A DNA stretch of 64,000 nucleotides from Diospyros lotus (GCF_014633365.1 NC_068339.1:31195316-31259315), one strand, 5' to 3'; positions 1-13,680 are shown, counted from the stretch's first letter. Made by a program: numbers and translations. The notes: generated by a model not told the origin, from the letters alone.

Positions 1-1185
1 AAGGGTTTCACAACCTTAGGCGTCATCTCGACCCTAGGCATCGTAATGAGGGTCTCTTCACCTCTCATCTCCCGATCTTAGGCATCTCGCCTGACCCCAA
101 GCGTCAATGAGAGTTTTAATTGACCTCTCATCCATCATTCACATGAACGGTCACTGGGCCTTTCATAATTAGGACTCCTAATCCCATGGCTCCCACGCGC
201 ATATCTACACATGCCCAACTCCTTTATCCCAATTCTGGATTCCCTTGGATTCTAACTCGACTCACTTGGGATTTCCATTTCGTACAAACACCCATTAGGG
301 TCCATTTGCCACACATCTATCCTTTCTTAGGATATATACTATTTCATCATGAAACCAACTAGGGTCCACTCACACCCTAGGCACATCCTATCCAGGATCT
401 CCCTAACCGTACGATCACCTCGGACCATATGCATCCCTCATGCATAACACACACCCAACTCCCCTCGGAGTCCTTTTGTAAGCCACTAACGTCTCGCCTA
501 CTCTGGCCATGACTGGCATACACCTCACATGCTTGCTTCGCCTCGAGCCTCTTTACAAGCAACTTTAGCTTGCTCCATTCCTGGAGTTCGTCACACGACC
601 TGTTGACGATTTTTTTCTTTGGGCTTCAAGCTAATTTCAACCTTAGCTCACCCTAGTTCAAGCACACAACCCTTAACACGCCATCCATACGGGAACAACT
701 CCATTCCCTTACACATGCTTGACCATATCCCCAACATAGGGATACTCTGCTAACCCATTCACGGATTAGATATACTTCGGACTCTCCTTGTCCCATCACG
801 ATTCTTATCATGATTCGGCTTTGTGTCCCCAAACAAACCTCAACACTTCAATCACAAGGACCTCTTATCCTTAGAATACCTCATGAACCTCCAAATTTCC
901 ACATTCGGGTTCTTAATACCAATACCCACACTTGGGCATTTCACTTTTCACTGCTCGACCCGTATATCTTTTACGGCATATCATCTCAAACATGATATTT
1001 TCCTTATTCCCATAGTAGGAATATCCGAGCATTCCATTCGCATCACTACAGTCCTCCATGTTTCGACCCAACCCTTAGGGTCCTCGGTCACTTGTGGTTC
1101 TACTTCCAAGGCCTTCCGATCAACCTTCAATCACATTTCTCCAAGCATCCTCTACTTGATGCTCCAACCATGCTCTGATACCAAC
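1..1185 (-). mobile_element. Leader/internal region of a minus-strand gypsy element (A1), cut by window edge
   Basis: This stretch lies directly inside the LTR at 1186-4069, on the side carrying the primer-binding site, so it is the 5' untranslated leader of an element transcribed leftward. I see no gag or pol similarity in it; short open frames on either strand look random. The coding part, if any, lies left of the window. Confidence 0.7.
1172..1183 (-). other. Primer-binding site, tRNA-iMet type
   Basis: On the minus strand this reads TGGTATCAGAGC, the standard plant retrotransposon PBS complementary to the 3' end of initiator tRNA-Met. It starts two bases after the LTR tip (TTACA) and fixes the orientation of the 1186-4069 LTR as minus. 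Confidence 0.9.
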
Positions 1186-4069
1186 TGTAACGCCCCGCTC
1201 CCACCTACGGGTGTTACTCGTGAACAATCACCCGAATTGTCCACTTGCCCGGCCTTAGGCGAAGGGTGGATCGTGTTTCAAGACGAAACGCCCTAGGTGG
1301 GATCTAGGCTCGTCCTTCCCTTCGCTGAATCCCAGGATTCGCTAGCGGAATTGGGCTTTAGCCACACTGCATTGGCTATAAGGAAAATCTCCTTCAGGCG
1401 CCCAATCGCCATTTTCTCGTTAATTCTTTTTCATCGAAGAATTTTACCGGGCTCTAAAAATCACCATTTAAAACAATCAATTGATGGATCACCAATTTTG
1501 GAGGAAAAACTCATCATTTCAATTTTCCAAATTTTCGGTGTTTTCTCCAAAAATGCCCAAAAATCCATTTGCTTTGAAAAATTCCTCCGGGGCCCAAAAT
1601 CGATTTAGAAATGCCCCAATTTCTTCCAAAATTCTAATTTTTTTAAAAAAATTGGCCGGCGGGGCCCACTGGCCTGCGCAAGGCCCGCGCGGGGCCCCGC
1701 TGGGCGCTGGCTGCGCGGGCTGGCCGCGCATGCTGCTCGCCCGCGAGCGCGCGCCCGCACGCGGGCGCGGCCGCCTGCTCGCGCACCTGCCCGCGCGCGC
1801 GCCCGTGCGCTGGCACGGCTGCCCGCGCGCGCGCGGCCGCCCATGCGGCCCAGCCCGCGCGCAGGCTGCGGCCTGCTGCTGCTGACTTCCAGCAGCTTCC
1901 AGCTGCTGGTTCCCTCCTTTTCTCTTCCCTTTTCTTTTTTTTTCTTTGGGCTATAAAACCCCAAGTTTTCCAGAAATTAAATTTAAATAAATAACTTCAC
2001 ATTCATCTTGGTTTGCCTCTAATTCTCCATAATTAAGGCTTAATCCACCTCTTGATGAACACACAACATATCATACCAAAGGGAAGTTCTTGCCTAGGCT
2101 TCAACATGCCATAAGCCTCAATCTCATTCACTAAAAAAAATCAACCCTTCAAGGAATATACACTCTAAATATACACTTTGGGCTGAAGAAACCCTTACTT
2201 AAAGCATATACAATTTAAGCATAAATTACACCATTTGAGAAAAATATTCAATGTCTTCATGCTCAAGCTTCTTTCTCTTGCCATCCCTTCCATAGCATGC
2301 TTCAATACCTACAAGAGGTCAAATAAACCTCATGAGCTCCAAGAGCTCAATAAGGGTGCAATGACATAAAGTATGGAAATTAACAACATAGATGCTAATG
2401 CCATATGCAAGTGCCTAGGGTTCCAATACCTCAACCCTCAAGGTTAAAGGCTTCAACATACCCATCCCAACACACAATTTCATGGCCATGAGTCTCATGC
2501 ACACAAGCATATGCAAAGCAAGCACAAAAATGTTAAAATGCATACAAGAGTCATGCTAGCCTCCATCCACTTGGGGCTTTCCCCTTACCTCATACTCCAT
2601 GGATCTTCAAGTTTCCAACAACTTCAAGCCTCTAAAATCACTTCCTTTAATTTCCTCAAACTCCTTACATGAAAAACAAGCCTAGGATTATAAAGAAATC
2701 CTTTAAAAATGAGAGATACAAGAAAATTATGAAACCCTTACCTCTAGGCTTCTTGGATTTCTTCTTCTCCTTTTTCTTCTTCTTTCTCTCTTCTTCATTT
2801 CTTTCTCCAAATGGCCAAAGGAAACCAAGACTTCCCTTCTTGCCATTTTATACTAGTTCCCTCATTTTTCAAGAATGCATCCTAGCCATTAGATTTATTT
2901 GGTGAGAATAAATCCTCACCATCCAAACTAACACAATCCATGGCATTAAGTCTTGTTTAAAATCCACCATTGGATCTTTTCTCACTTTACAAGACAACAT
3001 CTTAGCCATCCAAAGGAAGCACAATCCATGTGCTTTGCTAGGTTTTAATCCTAGCCTTTGATTTAATTTGGAGATTAAATCTCCACCTTCCAATCATTTC
3101 TCTTCAAAATCTCTCCACCCATTTGGCAATCCATGCCAACTTCCAAGATTTAATGGCAACCCTTGGATCACTTTCCCATTTCAAGAATTAATCTCATCCC
3201 TTGAAATATCCTTTCTTTCCCATTTAAATTTATCGGACTATTTTCATAACCATCACACTTGAATGACATAAATAAATTTCTTTCCCATTTAATTTAATGG
3301 GACAATTTTCCACTATCACATGAGAGACCACTTTGAAATAGATAAATGCTTTCTTTCTCTTTTAAATAAATCTCATAATTTCCAAAGCATTAATGGGTGA
3401 CTATTTTTCCATTTTCCTTTTTATTTATTTAATCCACCATAATTTCAAACATTAATGGTGACTATTTACCATTTTCTTTTGGATTTTCTTTAATCCATCA
3501 CCATAATGTCTCTCATTAAATGCTTGAAAGACCAATTATCCTTTCTTTTTGCATTTAATTAAATCATTCCCCAACTCATAAATCCACATATATAATTTCT
3601 CTTAAATTTCCAAGATTATGCCAAGTGTCACTCTAAGACACAAACTTGGCTTCCAATTCTTTATCTTGGTCCTCCATGTGGCATTACCACATTAATTCAC
3701 TAACTTAGGGAAAATTAAATTATTCTCCTCAAATAATTTATTATCCACCATTTTCCCTATTTCCATAATTAATTTCCTTCATGGAATCCCCCAAAATTCC
3801 CAAATACTATTTGTGAATTTATTAATCCCACATATTTCCTCATAAATATCATATTGGGATTTTTATTCACTTATACACCTAATTCCACATAGGAATTATT
3901 TTTAATTTATCTAAATACTCTTTTTATTGGATTTTCCTATCCAAATTACCAAAATACCCTTCTCATGGGCATTCTCAATCTCAAGGATCATCACTTCCTC
4001 AAGGGCATTTTTGGAAGTATACTCACTTCCTTTCCTATTCTCTTAACACCGGTTACACCGGGTGTTACA
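1186..4069 (-). mobile_element. 5' LTR of gypsy element A1 (2884 bp)
   Basis: On the plus strand the LTR begins TGTAACGCCCCGCTCCC and ends GGGTGTTACA; read on the minus strand it is TG...CA with the PBS immediately downstream. A minus-strand TATA box (TATAAAAT) lies at 2845-2852. A very GC-rich block (about 1655-1885) lies in the transcribed part. It is the same family as the solo LTR at 5928-8608. The outer flank begins GTACC; its TSD partner is outside the window. Confidence 0.85.
2845..2852 (-). promoter_or_regulatory. TATA box of LTR A1
   Basis: TATAAAAT on the minus strand inside the LTR, with purine-rich sequence downstream. This is the position expected for an LTR promoter given the orientation fixed by the PBS. 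Confidence 0.5.
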
Positions 4070-5460
4070 GTACCCTAATAATAGATTTGAATGATATTTA
4101 ACAGGCGTGTAACTAATCATAGTTATTGTTTGTATATATTTATAAAATGTAAGATTCTTCATTTATGAGCTCTCTAGTTTAACACATGAATGAGTCCCTA
4201 AATATTTTGTTTGAGAATATTATTCTCAAGGTGTTGAGACTATTTAACAGGATTATTTGGTAGCAGGATGTTTTAAATTATTCCTAACACTTAGATTCGT
4301 TGGATGGAGACTCCGATTAGTTGAATATGGACTAACACAAGGGTTACTTCCTCATTTAGTATAGGATACTGAGGGGAGGGTGGTGTGTCACATGTCACGT
4401 GACATGGATGTCGCTAGTAGACCTGTGGATGGTTGTTGGGGAATAACCAACCAAATGTGATGCTAATAACATACCACATGACATGGTGGATAATGTCTTT
4501 CTCGTCAGGCTGGGATGGTATGTTGATCCTCAGACTTGAATCAGTAAGGTTATTTTGTATATTGGTATGTGAGATTTGCTAATGGGTCGAACCATCCAAT
4601 TAGGAGATGGAGAGGTTCATCTATGTGGTTCTGTATTGCTGGTATATGGAGACAAGTGTTGGGGATATGATCCATCATTCTTGTTTATAATTGATGGGGT
4701 AAACGTCCTATGTGATTTATTATTAGTGTGACATGACAGTCTTTGTTCAGGGCACATTGAATATCAGGAAAGGGATTTCCTGAGGTGTCATTTAGTCACA
4801 TTCATGAAGCCAGACACATAGTTACTGAGTTTGTGAGTTTATCACTTCATGACTCTCTCTCAGTCGGGATGTTAGGTGATGAAAGGATTATAGCACATGA
4901 TAATCGTAAGTCGTAATAGGTTCACTTGAAGTGAAACTTTACTGCCACCTATACTATCCTGAATCGTATCTAGGCGCTATTCAGGAACTCTCGGATGGTA
5001 ATCAGGATATGGAGAGATTCAGATGATGGGTCAAGGAGGTTGGCCAGTACTCAAAGGGGTTCAGTATTATCTGATTGCTAGTGGGTAGTGAACCTAGAAA
5101 GTCACACCTCATAGAGTGTCATGTCTACTATCAGCATCGTGTGCAAAAAGTGTCTCAGGGATTAGCGAGTCAAACATTGACTTGCTAGCCTAGAGGATCG
5201 ACCTTCCTGTGGCAGAAGTTGACTTTCGGGGTAGCAAAAGTCGACTTCTACCTCTTGGAAATTCGACTTTCTATGCCACCTAGTGGCTGCAATTGAGTGA
5301 CACGTGGCGTAAAATTGGGAGAGGTTGGGGGCTTAGTAGTGGCTAATTTCGAGCAAAATAAATTGAAGAAGCAGTGTATACTACTTCATGCTTCTGTCAT
5401 CTTTCGCTTCTGCTGTTTCTGTAAATTTTATGACTGCCAGGAAATTAATATGTGTAATAG
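4070..5460. other. Unclassified non-coding DNA, LTR-like
   Basis: There is no coding similarity in six frames. The sequence has the texture of a decayed copia-type LTR (no PBS or clear TG/CA ends found). Near 5190-5290 it repeats variants of the 10-bp palindrome AAGTCGACTT. It is the DNA into which the LINE's 3' end (5461) was inserted. The class is uncertain. Confidence 0.3.
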
Positions 5461-5927
5461 TTTTTTTTTTCTCTATAAGTAAGAATTTTATAAAACAAAA
5501 ACCAACGTTGAAGTCATTACAAGCGAAGGATAAGACATACGCCAGACCACCAAAAACCAGGGGGAAAACAACAACAATCACCCTATGAACCAAAGAAAAA
5601 CAAAAACAGAAACAAAAACATATACAAAGGCTAGAATATAATCATTGAAAGCATCCAAAATAAACATGGCTAATCCGCTGAGATGATCACCAGCAAAGGC
5701 AGGACTGAACATAACACAAGCCCAAAATAACAGGGTAGCAGGGGAAAAAACAAAAAACACACGAGGCACTAGCACCAAGCATGAAATCACAACATCATAT
5801 CGATAATCCTCTAGAAGCAAAGAAACAACTTATCAGGGAATAAAAGGTTGGTCCCTCGAGTGTCACCAGACATGACAAAAGGTGTGACTCTATAAAGACA
5901 ATTTGAAGTGAACAATCGCTAAACGGG
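5461..5927 (-). pseudogene. LINE fragment 1: 3' end with poly-A tail
   Basis: The plus-strand T-run at 5461-5470 is the poly-A tail of a minus-strand LINE. Next to it, on the minus strand, lies AT-rich 3' sequence ending in a TTATAAAATTCTTACTTA-type terminus. The fragment is interrupted at 5927 by a solo LTR whose TSD ACGGG joins it to fragment 2 at 8614. No intact frame remains. The role of the 3' end in target-primed reverse transcription is family knowledge. Confidence 0.7.
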
Positions 5928-8608
5928 TGTAACGCCCCGCTCCCACCTACGGGTGTTACTCACGAATAGTCAGCTTACTATTCACATGCTAGGGAAAAGA
6001 TGAAGAGACGACTACGTATCAACGGGAAACGACCTAGGTGGGAACTAGGATTTGCCCTCCCTTTACTCCACTCAAGGCTCCGGGAATTATCGAAACGACC
6101 CCTCGAAGATAAAACCCGAAACCTCGCAAAGTGTCACCCATTCTCAAGCTCTTTAATGAAGAGCTAAGAATGACTTCCTAAGATCGAAAGAAATAAACTA
6201 ACTCGCTAGCTTCATATAAATTATGGCATAAGGCCTTAATTATAAGAAAATAATTCTTCTTTGCCCCGACCATTAACCCATTTATCTCACCTTCATTCCC
6301 TTTAGAAAATATTTGGGGTTAATATTTCTTTGGAAAAATTTAATAAAATTTTCCTTATTAAATCTCCATTGATTTTTCCCTTTAATTATTTCAAAATACC
6401 ATAATTTTCCAATCATTAGGAAATTAATTTTTGAAATACAAACCTCAAGGCATCCTCATCCAATTTGAAAATTTAAGGAAAATACTCCATTATTTAATTT
6501 CCCAAAATATAGAAATTTTTCCCACAATTGCCTCAAATTTATATTAATTTAATAATTAATTTAGAGGCTAAAATACTCATTTATTTATTTATTTAAACAT
6601 AATTTATTTTAGAAATTTCCAAAATATCATATTATATTTAAATAAACAGGGAATATAAAAAAATAAAAAAAAAACAAAAAACAAAAAAATCAACAGTAGC
6701 AGGAAGGGGGGCGGGTAGCACCAGCTGCGCCCCCTGTGCGCGTAGGCCGCGCGCGCTCGTTGGCTGCCTGCGCGCACTTTGCTGCGCCCGGCCGCGCCAG
6801 TCGCGCCCAGCACACTGCCCCTCATTTTTAATTAATATATATATATATATTTTTAAACCCAAAATTTCTAGAATGCTTTTACAATTCAAATGGCTTCCAA
6901 AACATTCAAATTTGCCACTATTTAACCACATTAAGCATTCATTACATATTTAACAAAATAAATACAACATTCATCCACTAAACCACAAAATACATACAAC
7001 TACACATGCACTTCCCTTGCTCTATTACCTTCAACCTTGCAAAACTCATTTTTCCCTTAGATGATTCTCCACCTACATAGAGGTCAAAAGACCTTATGAG
7101 CCAATGCTCAGTAAGGGTGCTATGCAAATGTATATGTAACATGAGAATATAAACATGTAATGCAAATGCAATGCATATTATGGGTAGTCCTCCATGCCCT
7201 CATAACCACTTAGGTTAAGGCACCAACCAACCCCTCTCTCATCACTAGTCCTCCTTATGGCCATAGGTCCACTAGAACACAAAACATGCAATAAGACCAT
7301 TACATGCAACTCATTCAAAACATGTACAAATGCAAGCAAAACCCCCACCACTTGGGGTTATCCCTTACCTCTTTCCTTGAAGCTTCAATACTTTCACTTG
7401 CCAAGACTCTCTCTTTGGCTTTTAATCACCTTAAGAAAAAATCCTCAAAGCATTAGAGATCTTTAAGACTAAAGAAAGAATGGAAAATGAAAACTTCCCT
7501 ACACACTTGAAGAGATTTAAACTAAGGCTTACCTCTTGCTTGCCTTTCTTCCTCCTTCTCCTAACCTTAGCTCTTCTTGCTTTCTTTCTCTTCACAAGTG
7601 GGAAAACCTTGAACTAAATTCTCAACTCCCTATTTATAGAGCTTTTCTACTCAATCCATGCCAAAATTCAAGATTACATCTTAGCCATTGGTTTTTCTTT
7701 AATTCAAGAGACTCAATCTCAACCCTCCAATACAAGCACAATCCTTGTGCTTCTCCTAATTTTCAATCTTAGCCATTGATTTTAAGAGAACTCATCTCTA
7801 GTCTCTAAAGAAACACAATCCAAGAGACTTAGTCTCTTTAAATCTCAACCTTTGATTTTCTTTGGAGATTAAATCCTCAACCATTGGATCAATCTCTAAT
7901 TCCCATAATTCTCCCATTTTCAAAATTAATAAATAATGACTAATTTCAAGATTGACTAATTTCTCCATTTTCCATTTAATTTAAATTCATAACTTTTCAA
8001 GCAATTAATGGAGACTATTATCTTTTCTTTATAATTTTATTTAAATTGCTCTTGAAAGACCTAATTCAATTTACTTTGGCATTTAATTAAATCCACTATT
8101 TTCCCACATAAATGCATGACTAATTTCCATTTAATATGGAATTTCTTTTAATTCTCTCCATAATGACTCTCATTTAATGCTTGAGAGGCTAATTTCTTTT
8201 CTTTTTGCATTTCTTTAAATCCCACTCTTGCTTCATAAGATTATGCCAAGTGTCACCAATTACACTTAATCAAATTATTTCTTATTCCTAAATTTAATTA
8301 AATCTCATTCCATGAGATCTTGTCAAGTGTCACAAATCTAATCATACTTGGCTCCCATTTTAATTTCTAATTATCCATGCATTTAAACAAGAATTAAATT
8401 CTCCAAAAATCAATTCTCCAATATAAATAATTTCTCTAAAAATAATTTACCCTTTTATGAGATGAAACTCCAAATTACCATTTTGCCCCTCCTAAGGCAT
8501 CCTATCTATTATGTGCCTTCTCATTAATTCAAGGGCAATTATGGAATTTTTCATATACCAATATTCTCTAAATCGATAATTTTATCATGACTTATCAAGG
8601 GTATTACA
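5928..8608 (-). mobile_element. Gypsy solo LTR, family A (2681 bp)
   Basis: The ends are TGTAACGCCCCG (plus-strand left) and GGGTATTACA (right). A perfect 5-bp TSD ACGGG lies at 5923-5927 and 8609-8613, so this is a complete solo LTR left by LTR-LTR recombination. Orientation is minus by homology to the LTR at 1186. A minus TATA box (TATAAATA) is at 7631-7638. A GC-rich block lies near 6700-6820. It splits the LINE 3' region. Confidence 0.93.
7631..7638 (-). promoter_or_regulatory. TATA box of family A solo LTR
   Basis: TATAAATA followed by GGGAG on the minus strand, a classic LTR promoter context. The matching region of the 1186-4069 copy also carries a TATA box. Confidence 0.55.
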
Positions 8609-8613
8609 ACGGG

Positions 8614-10291
8614 CCTAAACAACACACTAAGATTTGATACACCAACTGAGAAGCAGATATGTCCTGATCCTAAAAGCATATTTTCTTACCCTTCCTCTAG
8701 ATGAAATACACCAAAGCTTGAAGCACTAGCTTGTTTGTAACCTACCACATACCCTTTCTACTCTACTCTATCTAGGCAGCCGCCCACAACACCTTGATAT
8801 CCCATCAACACCATAACCAGCTAAATTTCTTTGATCTACAAAAAAAGGATAGCACATCTTGGGAATACGGACACTCAAAAAAAAGATAGCTATGTCTCTC
8901 CACATCTGCTCTACAAATGAAACATCTATTCAGGAAAAGACAAAAAATAGGTTAATACGATCAAGAGTAGGTAAACGCTCGCAGATTGCTAACCACAGAA
9001 TGAACATATGGGAAAAATACCCATAGATGACCAAACTAGCCTATACCAAGGGACTCAGGCATACTGACCCTAGAGCTCTTGGAATGTTGCCCTAATAGAA
9101 ATGACCCCGTTCAAGGCCAAGAGCCAACAAAGCTCATCATGACGCTCAAAGCAAGGAAGGCTAGGGAGATGGCTACGGATATGAGCGGACTCTTAATAAA
9201 TAGAATTCTCTGGCCAAATCCAAGAGCTATCATTAATAATATCCATGACCCTAGCTAAAATTGAAATGCCTAATCACCGAGGCAATTGGCAAGATAAACG
9301 ATCAATGAGCACACCTAAAAAGTGCCACTGATCATGCCAAAGGAACATACTACGATTGTCCCCAATCTTCCACCCAAATTGGGACCTCAAAATGCTCCTA
9401 AGCAAAAGCAACTTTGTCCAGTACCACGGACAGGCATAGGGTAGTATGAGGAGCCAAAAGAAAGCCCCTTTAACCAGATAGGTATGAACCCATTTAACCC
9501 AAAGTGACTCCTTATCACTTAACATCAGCTGCCAAATTAACTTGGTCACCAAGGCTTTGTTCTAGATATATAGGAGCTTAAGACCCAGGCCCCCATACTC
9601 TTTGCTACAACAAATCTCTTTCCATGCTACCTTCGCTTTAGTGGAATCCACCTCATTACCACTTCAAATGAAATTCCTGCTTAATTGTTCAATCTCTCAA
9701 ATCACGTGCTTGCGCAGGATGAACACAGAAGCCCAATACAGATAAATGCTAGAAAGAACAGAATGAACCAGCTAAAGGCTCCCCCAAAGGAGAGCAACCT
9801 ACTGCGCTATAAGAAAAATCCTATTCTTCACCTTATTAATATGATGGGATGACAATCCCCATAGTATAGCTTGGTGGAGAGCAGAGGCACCCCCAAGTAT
9901 CTCATAGGCAGGATACCTTTCCGGAACCCTGAAGGATTGAGAATAACCTCTCTTAGGGATTTGTCCCTACATGAGACAAAGTAATCACTCTTTAAGGAAT
10001 TGGCCCTAAGGCCAAACAAAGAAGAGAACCTTTCCAAGCATGATTTCAAAATGCTCACCAAAATAGGGTTACCATAGGAGAATAAAAGCAGATTATCCAC
10101 GAACATGAGCATCGCCATTCGAGTTTGCTTGCATTTATGGTAAAACTGAAAATCATAAGACCTAGAGTAGTGGCTCATAATACCATGCATAATCTACATC
10201 ACGAGAACAAAAGGATAAGGGGACAGAGGATCCCCTTGCCTCAGACCCCAACCCCCGGGAAAGAAGCCATTAATTGCTTGTTAATCTTAAC
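8614..10291 (-). pseudogene. LINE fragment 2: RT palm/thumb and zf-RVT region of ORF2
   Basis: Minus-strand reading shows the end of a plant L1-type ORF2. A GLRQGDPLSP motif lies at about 10205-10235. A degenerate catalytic box FVDNLLLF at about 10075-10105 stands in place of the usual F/YADDxxxF, so the second catalytic Asp is lost. PMRYLGVPL-type sequence follows near 9900. A KESLWVKWVHTYL segment at about 9470-9510 matches the post-RT region, and a zf-RVT-like region runs to about 8700. Stops and frameshifts are scattered through it, so it cannot make enzyme. It continues upstream across the copia solo LTR into fragment 3, the shared TTAAC marking the join, and downstream across the ACGGG solo LTR into fragment 1. 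Confidence 0.9.
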
Positions 10292-10864
10292 TGAAAGTTA
10301 AGTAAGATCGCTACCGGGCAAGCAACGTAGTTAAAAAATTTTGAACCTTATCTCGATCCCGACGATTGGATCAACGTCGAAATTAAATCATTCACATACA
10401 AATAAAATAAATCTAACCTTTAGATTTTCAAGTCATTCGCAGATTTGAGCCGTCCAAGTGTCCGGCCTTTAACTCGTGATACGCGGCACGCGTCTGTTGG
10501 CAAGGAGAGCTGGAATAGGAGTGCTAGCTCCTTCTCCTTTATACAGCTTATGTATGGACAAAAAGAACGCCCACATTTCAAATCGATACCAAAAAAAAAG
10601 GGGGAAGAGTGAACAGCAATACATTTTTCAACTCTTGAAAAACTACACCAAAAACTTTCTAGTTTGGGCAACACATAAAGGGGTATTTATAAGGAGCTCT
10701 AAGGTTTCTTAAACCCTAATAGATATGGGCCAGCCCATTTAATTTAGTCCAATTAGGAACTTAATTAAATGGGTTTATTCTAGTCCAATTAGAAATATAA
10801 TTAAATGGCCCAAATCTTATTATGGGTTTAAATATAATATTCAGCCCAAATCCAATTTAGCCTA

Positions 10865-11040
10865 AATATAATATTTAATATTTGGCCCAAATCTAATTTA
10901 ACTCAAATATAATATTTAATATTTAGCTCAAATCTAATTTAGTCCAAATATAATATTTAATATTTGGCCCAAATCCAATTCAGTCCAAATATAATATTTA
11001 ATATTTGGTCCAAATCCAATTTAGTCCAAATATTACTTAA
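10865..11040. repeat. 41-bp tandem repeat in copia LTR
   Basis: The phrase AATATTTAAT recurs at 10870, 10911, 10952 and 10993, an exact 41-bp step. Each unit contains a GGCCCAAATCYAATTTA-type segment with a few substitutions. Confidence 0.85.
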
Positions 11041-11063
11041 GCCCAAATATATTTTATTTCCTA

Positions 11064-13680
11064 TTTATTGTAACGACCCGCTCCCACTTACGGGCGCCAC
11101 TGGTAAATAATCGACCGGATTACTCACCCGACAAACCACAACTGAAGGGTTGGACTATGTTTCAACAAGAAACGCCCTAGGTGGGAACTAGGCTCCGTCC
11201 TTGCCTTCGCTCCACTTAGGAATCGGTCCCAACTCAAATAAGAAAAATCCAGCGGACCAAGACCCGAAACCCGAGTGAGCTTCACCTCTCTTCAGCTCAC
11301 CCCATAGCAAGCCAGAGGTGACCCAGGCACAAAGCTAGCATACAGACACTTCGCTGAGTATTGGGGATTTATGAGAACATACCTTGCTGATCCTGACTCG
11401 GTCCGAAACTTGGCTTTACCGACTATGCCACATTCAACAAGCAATATTAAAAATACATAACTCGGGCAACTCAGCTAGTTGCCACAACGGCCTCCCGGCA
11501 CCATCCCTGCTTGCATCCGGACTTGCATCATCTACACATGAGATAAAACCTCATGAGTCATAAAGACTCAGTAAGGGTGCAATGCATGTAAATATGAATA
11601 TAATCATGTTTATGTATGCCAAATGCATGCAAATGAGGCTAGGCTCACACATCCTCACAACCCACTAAGGTTTGAGGCATCAACCTATCAGCCCCCACCA
11701 CTAGTCCTCCTTATGGCCACAGGTCCACTAGTTCTTGCATCACACAAGATATAACCACTACATGCCAGTGCAACATAAAAACATTATCAAGCATATTTAC
11801 CAACTTGCAAGGCCACCTCCACACGGGGCCGTCCCTTACCTGGCTCGAAGCCTCTATTCTGCCTCGGCACGAACTCCAGCCTGAACCACAAGTTCCTCTA
11901 GGATCACTGCCTTCCCGGTCAAACCTAGAGGCAAAACACACAAAACCCCAACTCCATTAACATCCGGCATTCAACCAATGCCCTCAACTACGCCGCACAT
12001 CGCCAAAATCATCCATCAACAAGATTTCAAATAACCCCAACATAGGGTTTAATCCAATAATTAATTATTCTACATTAACTCGCTTAATGTAAATAATTTG
12101 GGAAGAAATATTAATTTACCTCAGATAATTTGGAAACGAAAATCGGCCAACTGCCCATACCGGCATTGCCTCTCGAGCTGCCACTTGCGCTCAAAATCCC
12201 ATTCTCGAGCTTCCAGTATGCTCCACGAGCCTCGAAATGATTTCTAGAACCTTTTTGGAATTTTCGGGAATTTTCTCCTATTTTTCCCATTATTTCTTTA
12301 TTTTCTTTTTATTTCTTTTTCTTTTCTTTTCTCTTTTTTTTTTCCTTCTTCCTTCTGCTTTCTTCTTCCTGCGCGCGAGGGCTCCTGTTCATCTTCCTCA
12401 TCGCGCCTGCCTGCGCGCATCGCCGGCACTCGCTGCCAGGCCACTGTCGACCGCCGTTGCACCAGCTCGATCCCCCGCCAATCGTCGCACCATCACCGGC
12501 CCTCGGCACTTCCACCGCGAGCGGCCATGACCAGCCTGCATCGACGCCGCTGCATCGCCTCTAGCCGCGGCTGCCATGGTCAGCCTTCAAAGCTTCTGGT
12601 GCGCCATCGGTTGCCTCTGTTACTGTTCAGCCTCACGCTGCCCATGGCCGCCTCACGCAAGCCTTCTCACGCCTCTGCGCGCATGCTGGTGCCTCACCCC
12701 TTTTTTCTTGAGGCTGCCTCATCGTCGGCCATGGCAGCGGCTGCCATGGCCGATTAGCTCTCGCTCTTTCCTTCGGCCGCTCCCTGCTCTCGGCCCTCGA
12801 TCTCTCAGCATCCCTCGGTCGCAAGCTCTCCCGAGCTCTCTTGCTGCTTCTCTGACTTGGCCATTAAACGGCACCCATGGCCGCTGCAACCTTGAGCTCT
12901 CCCTCGCTCACCATTTTCTCTTAAACAGCTCCATGTCGATCTCATCTCATTCTCTCAAATGCTCGATCAAGCTTCCTCTCGATCTCACTCTCTCTCTCGG
13001 CTCTTGGCTCCTCCCTCCCAAGCTCTGCTTTTGATTTTAAATTTCAAATAGGAAGCTTCCTTGAAGCTTCCTCGCGCATATACGGCCTCTATATATATAA
13101 TTTGTATAATAAACCCCTTAAATTTCCATAATTTCACCAAAGGAAACATTAATTGCACTTTTGGAATTCTAATAATTGTACTTGGACCCTCCCAAGATTT
13201 TAATTAATCACCCACAAGCTACACAAAATCTTGATTTATCAAAATTAATAACCAACCGCTACTCGAGAATATCGACCTCGTCCCTACGCTGGCACGAGAC
13301 CTTTATTTGACCCAAAAACACTTAAAGGTTGCCTTATTCGCAAAACCGGACCACCCCTAGGGTCCCCTCAACTTTCAGAAGGTCCCTTGCAACCATTTGG
13401 TATTTACACCCACTCGGGTTTATACAAAATTTATTCCGAAAATTATTCCCGGTCGGATCGTCAATAGTGTCACTATCCTCATCTCAAGACGCTCACCAAT
13501 CTCTTGCCTTCTTCCCTGGACATCCAAGTCCCGAGGCACTCATTGCCGCCAATTTGGCAATTTATATTAATTAATTACTCGAATTTAACTCTTGGGCTTC
13601 CTGGAACACTCAAGATCCTTTCAAAATAATCAAAATTTATTTATTTTTCAATACCATGTAATACCGGGTATTACATTTAT
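11064..13680 (-). mobile_element. Gypsy solo LTR, family B copy 1 (LTR 11069-13675)
   Basis: The LTR begins TGTAACGACCCGCTCCC and ends with the near-palindrome TGTAATACCGGGTATTACA. A perfect TSD TTTAT lies at 11064-11068 and 13676-13680. Minus orientation is inferred because the minus strand begins TGTAATACCC, the usual Tekay LTR start. A TATATATATAGAGG element near 13085-13105 (minus) is the likely promoter. A GC-rich block (about 12370-13000) lies downstream of it. It is inserted in the copia solo LTR and related to 44048-46767. Confidence 0.92.

Noticed and set aside
1481..1964. Open frames of 119-134 codons on both strands in a GC-rich block
   Set aside because: They are Arg/Ala/Pro-rich on both strands because of base composition, lie inside an LTR and match no family. 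Similar frames at 12237-13034 and 45315-45726 were rejected for the same reason.
1186..8608. The two family A LTRs as the two ends of one element
   Set aside because: The PBS lies left of the 1186 copy, so its element extends leftward. The 5928 copy has its own perfect TSD and lies within LINE sequence.
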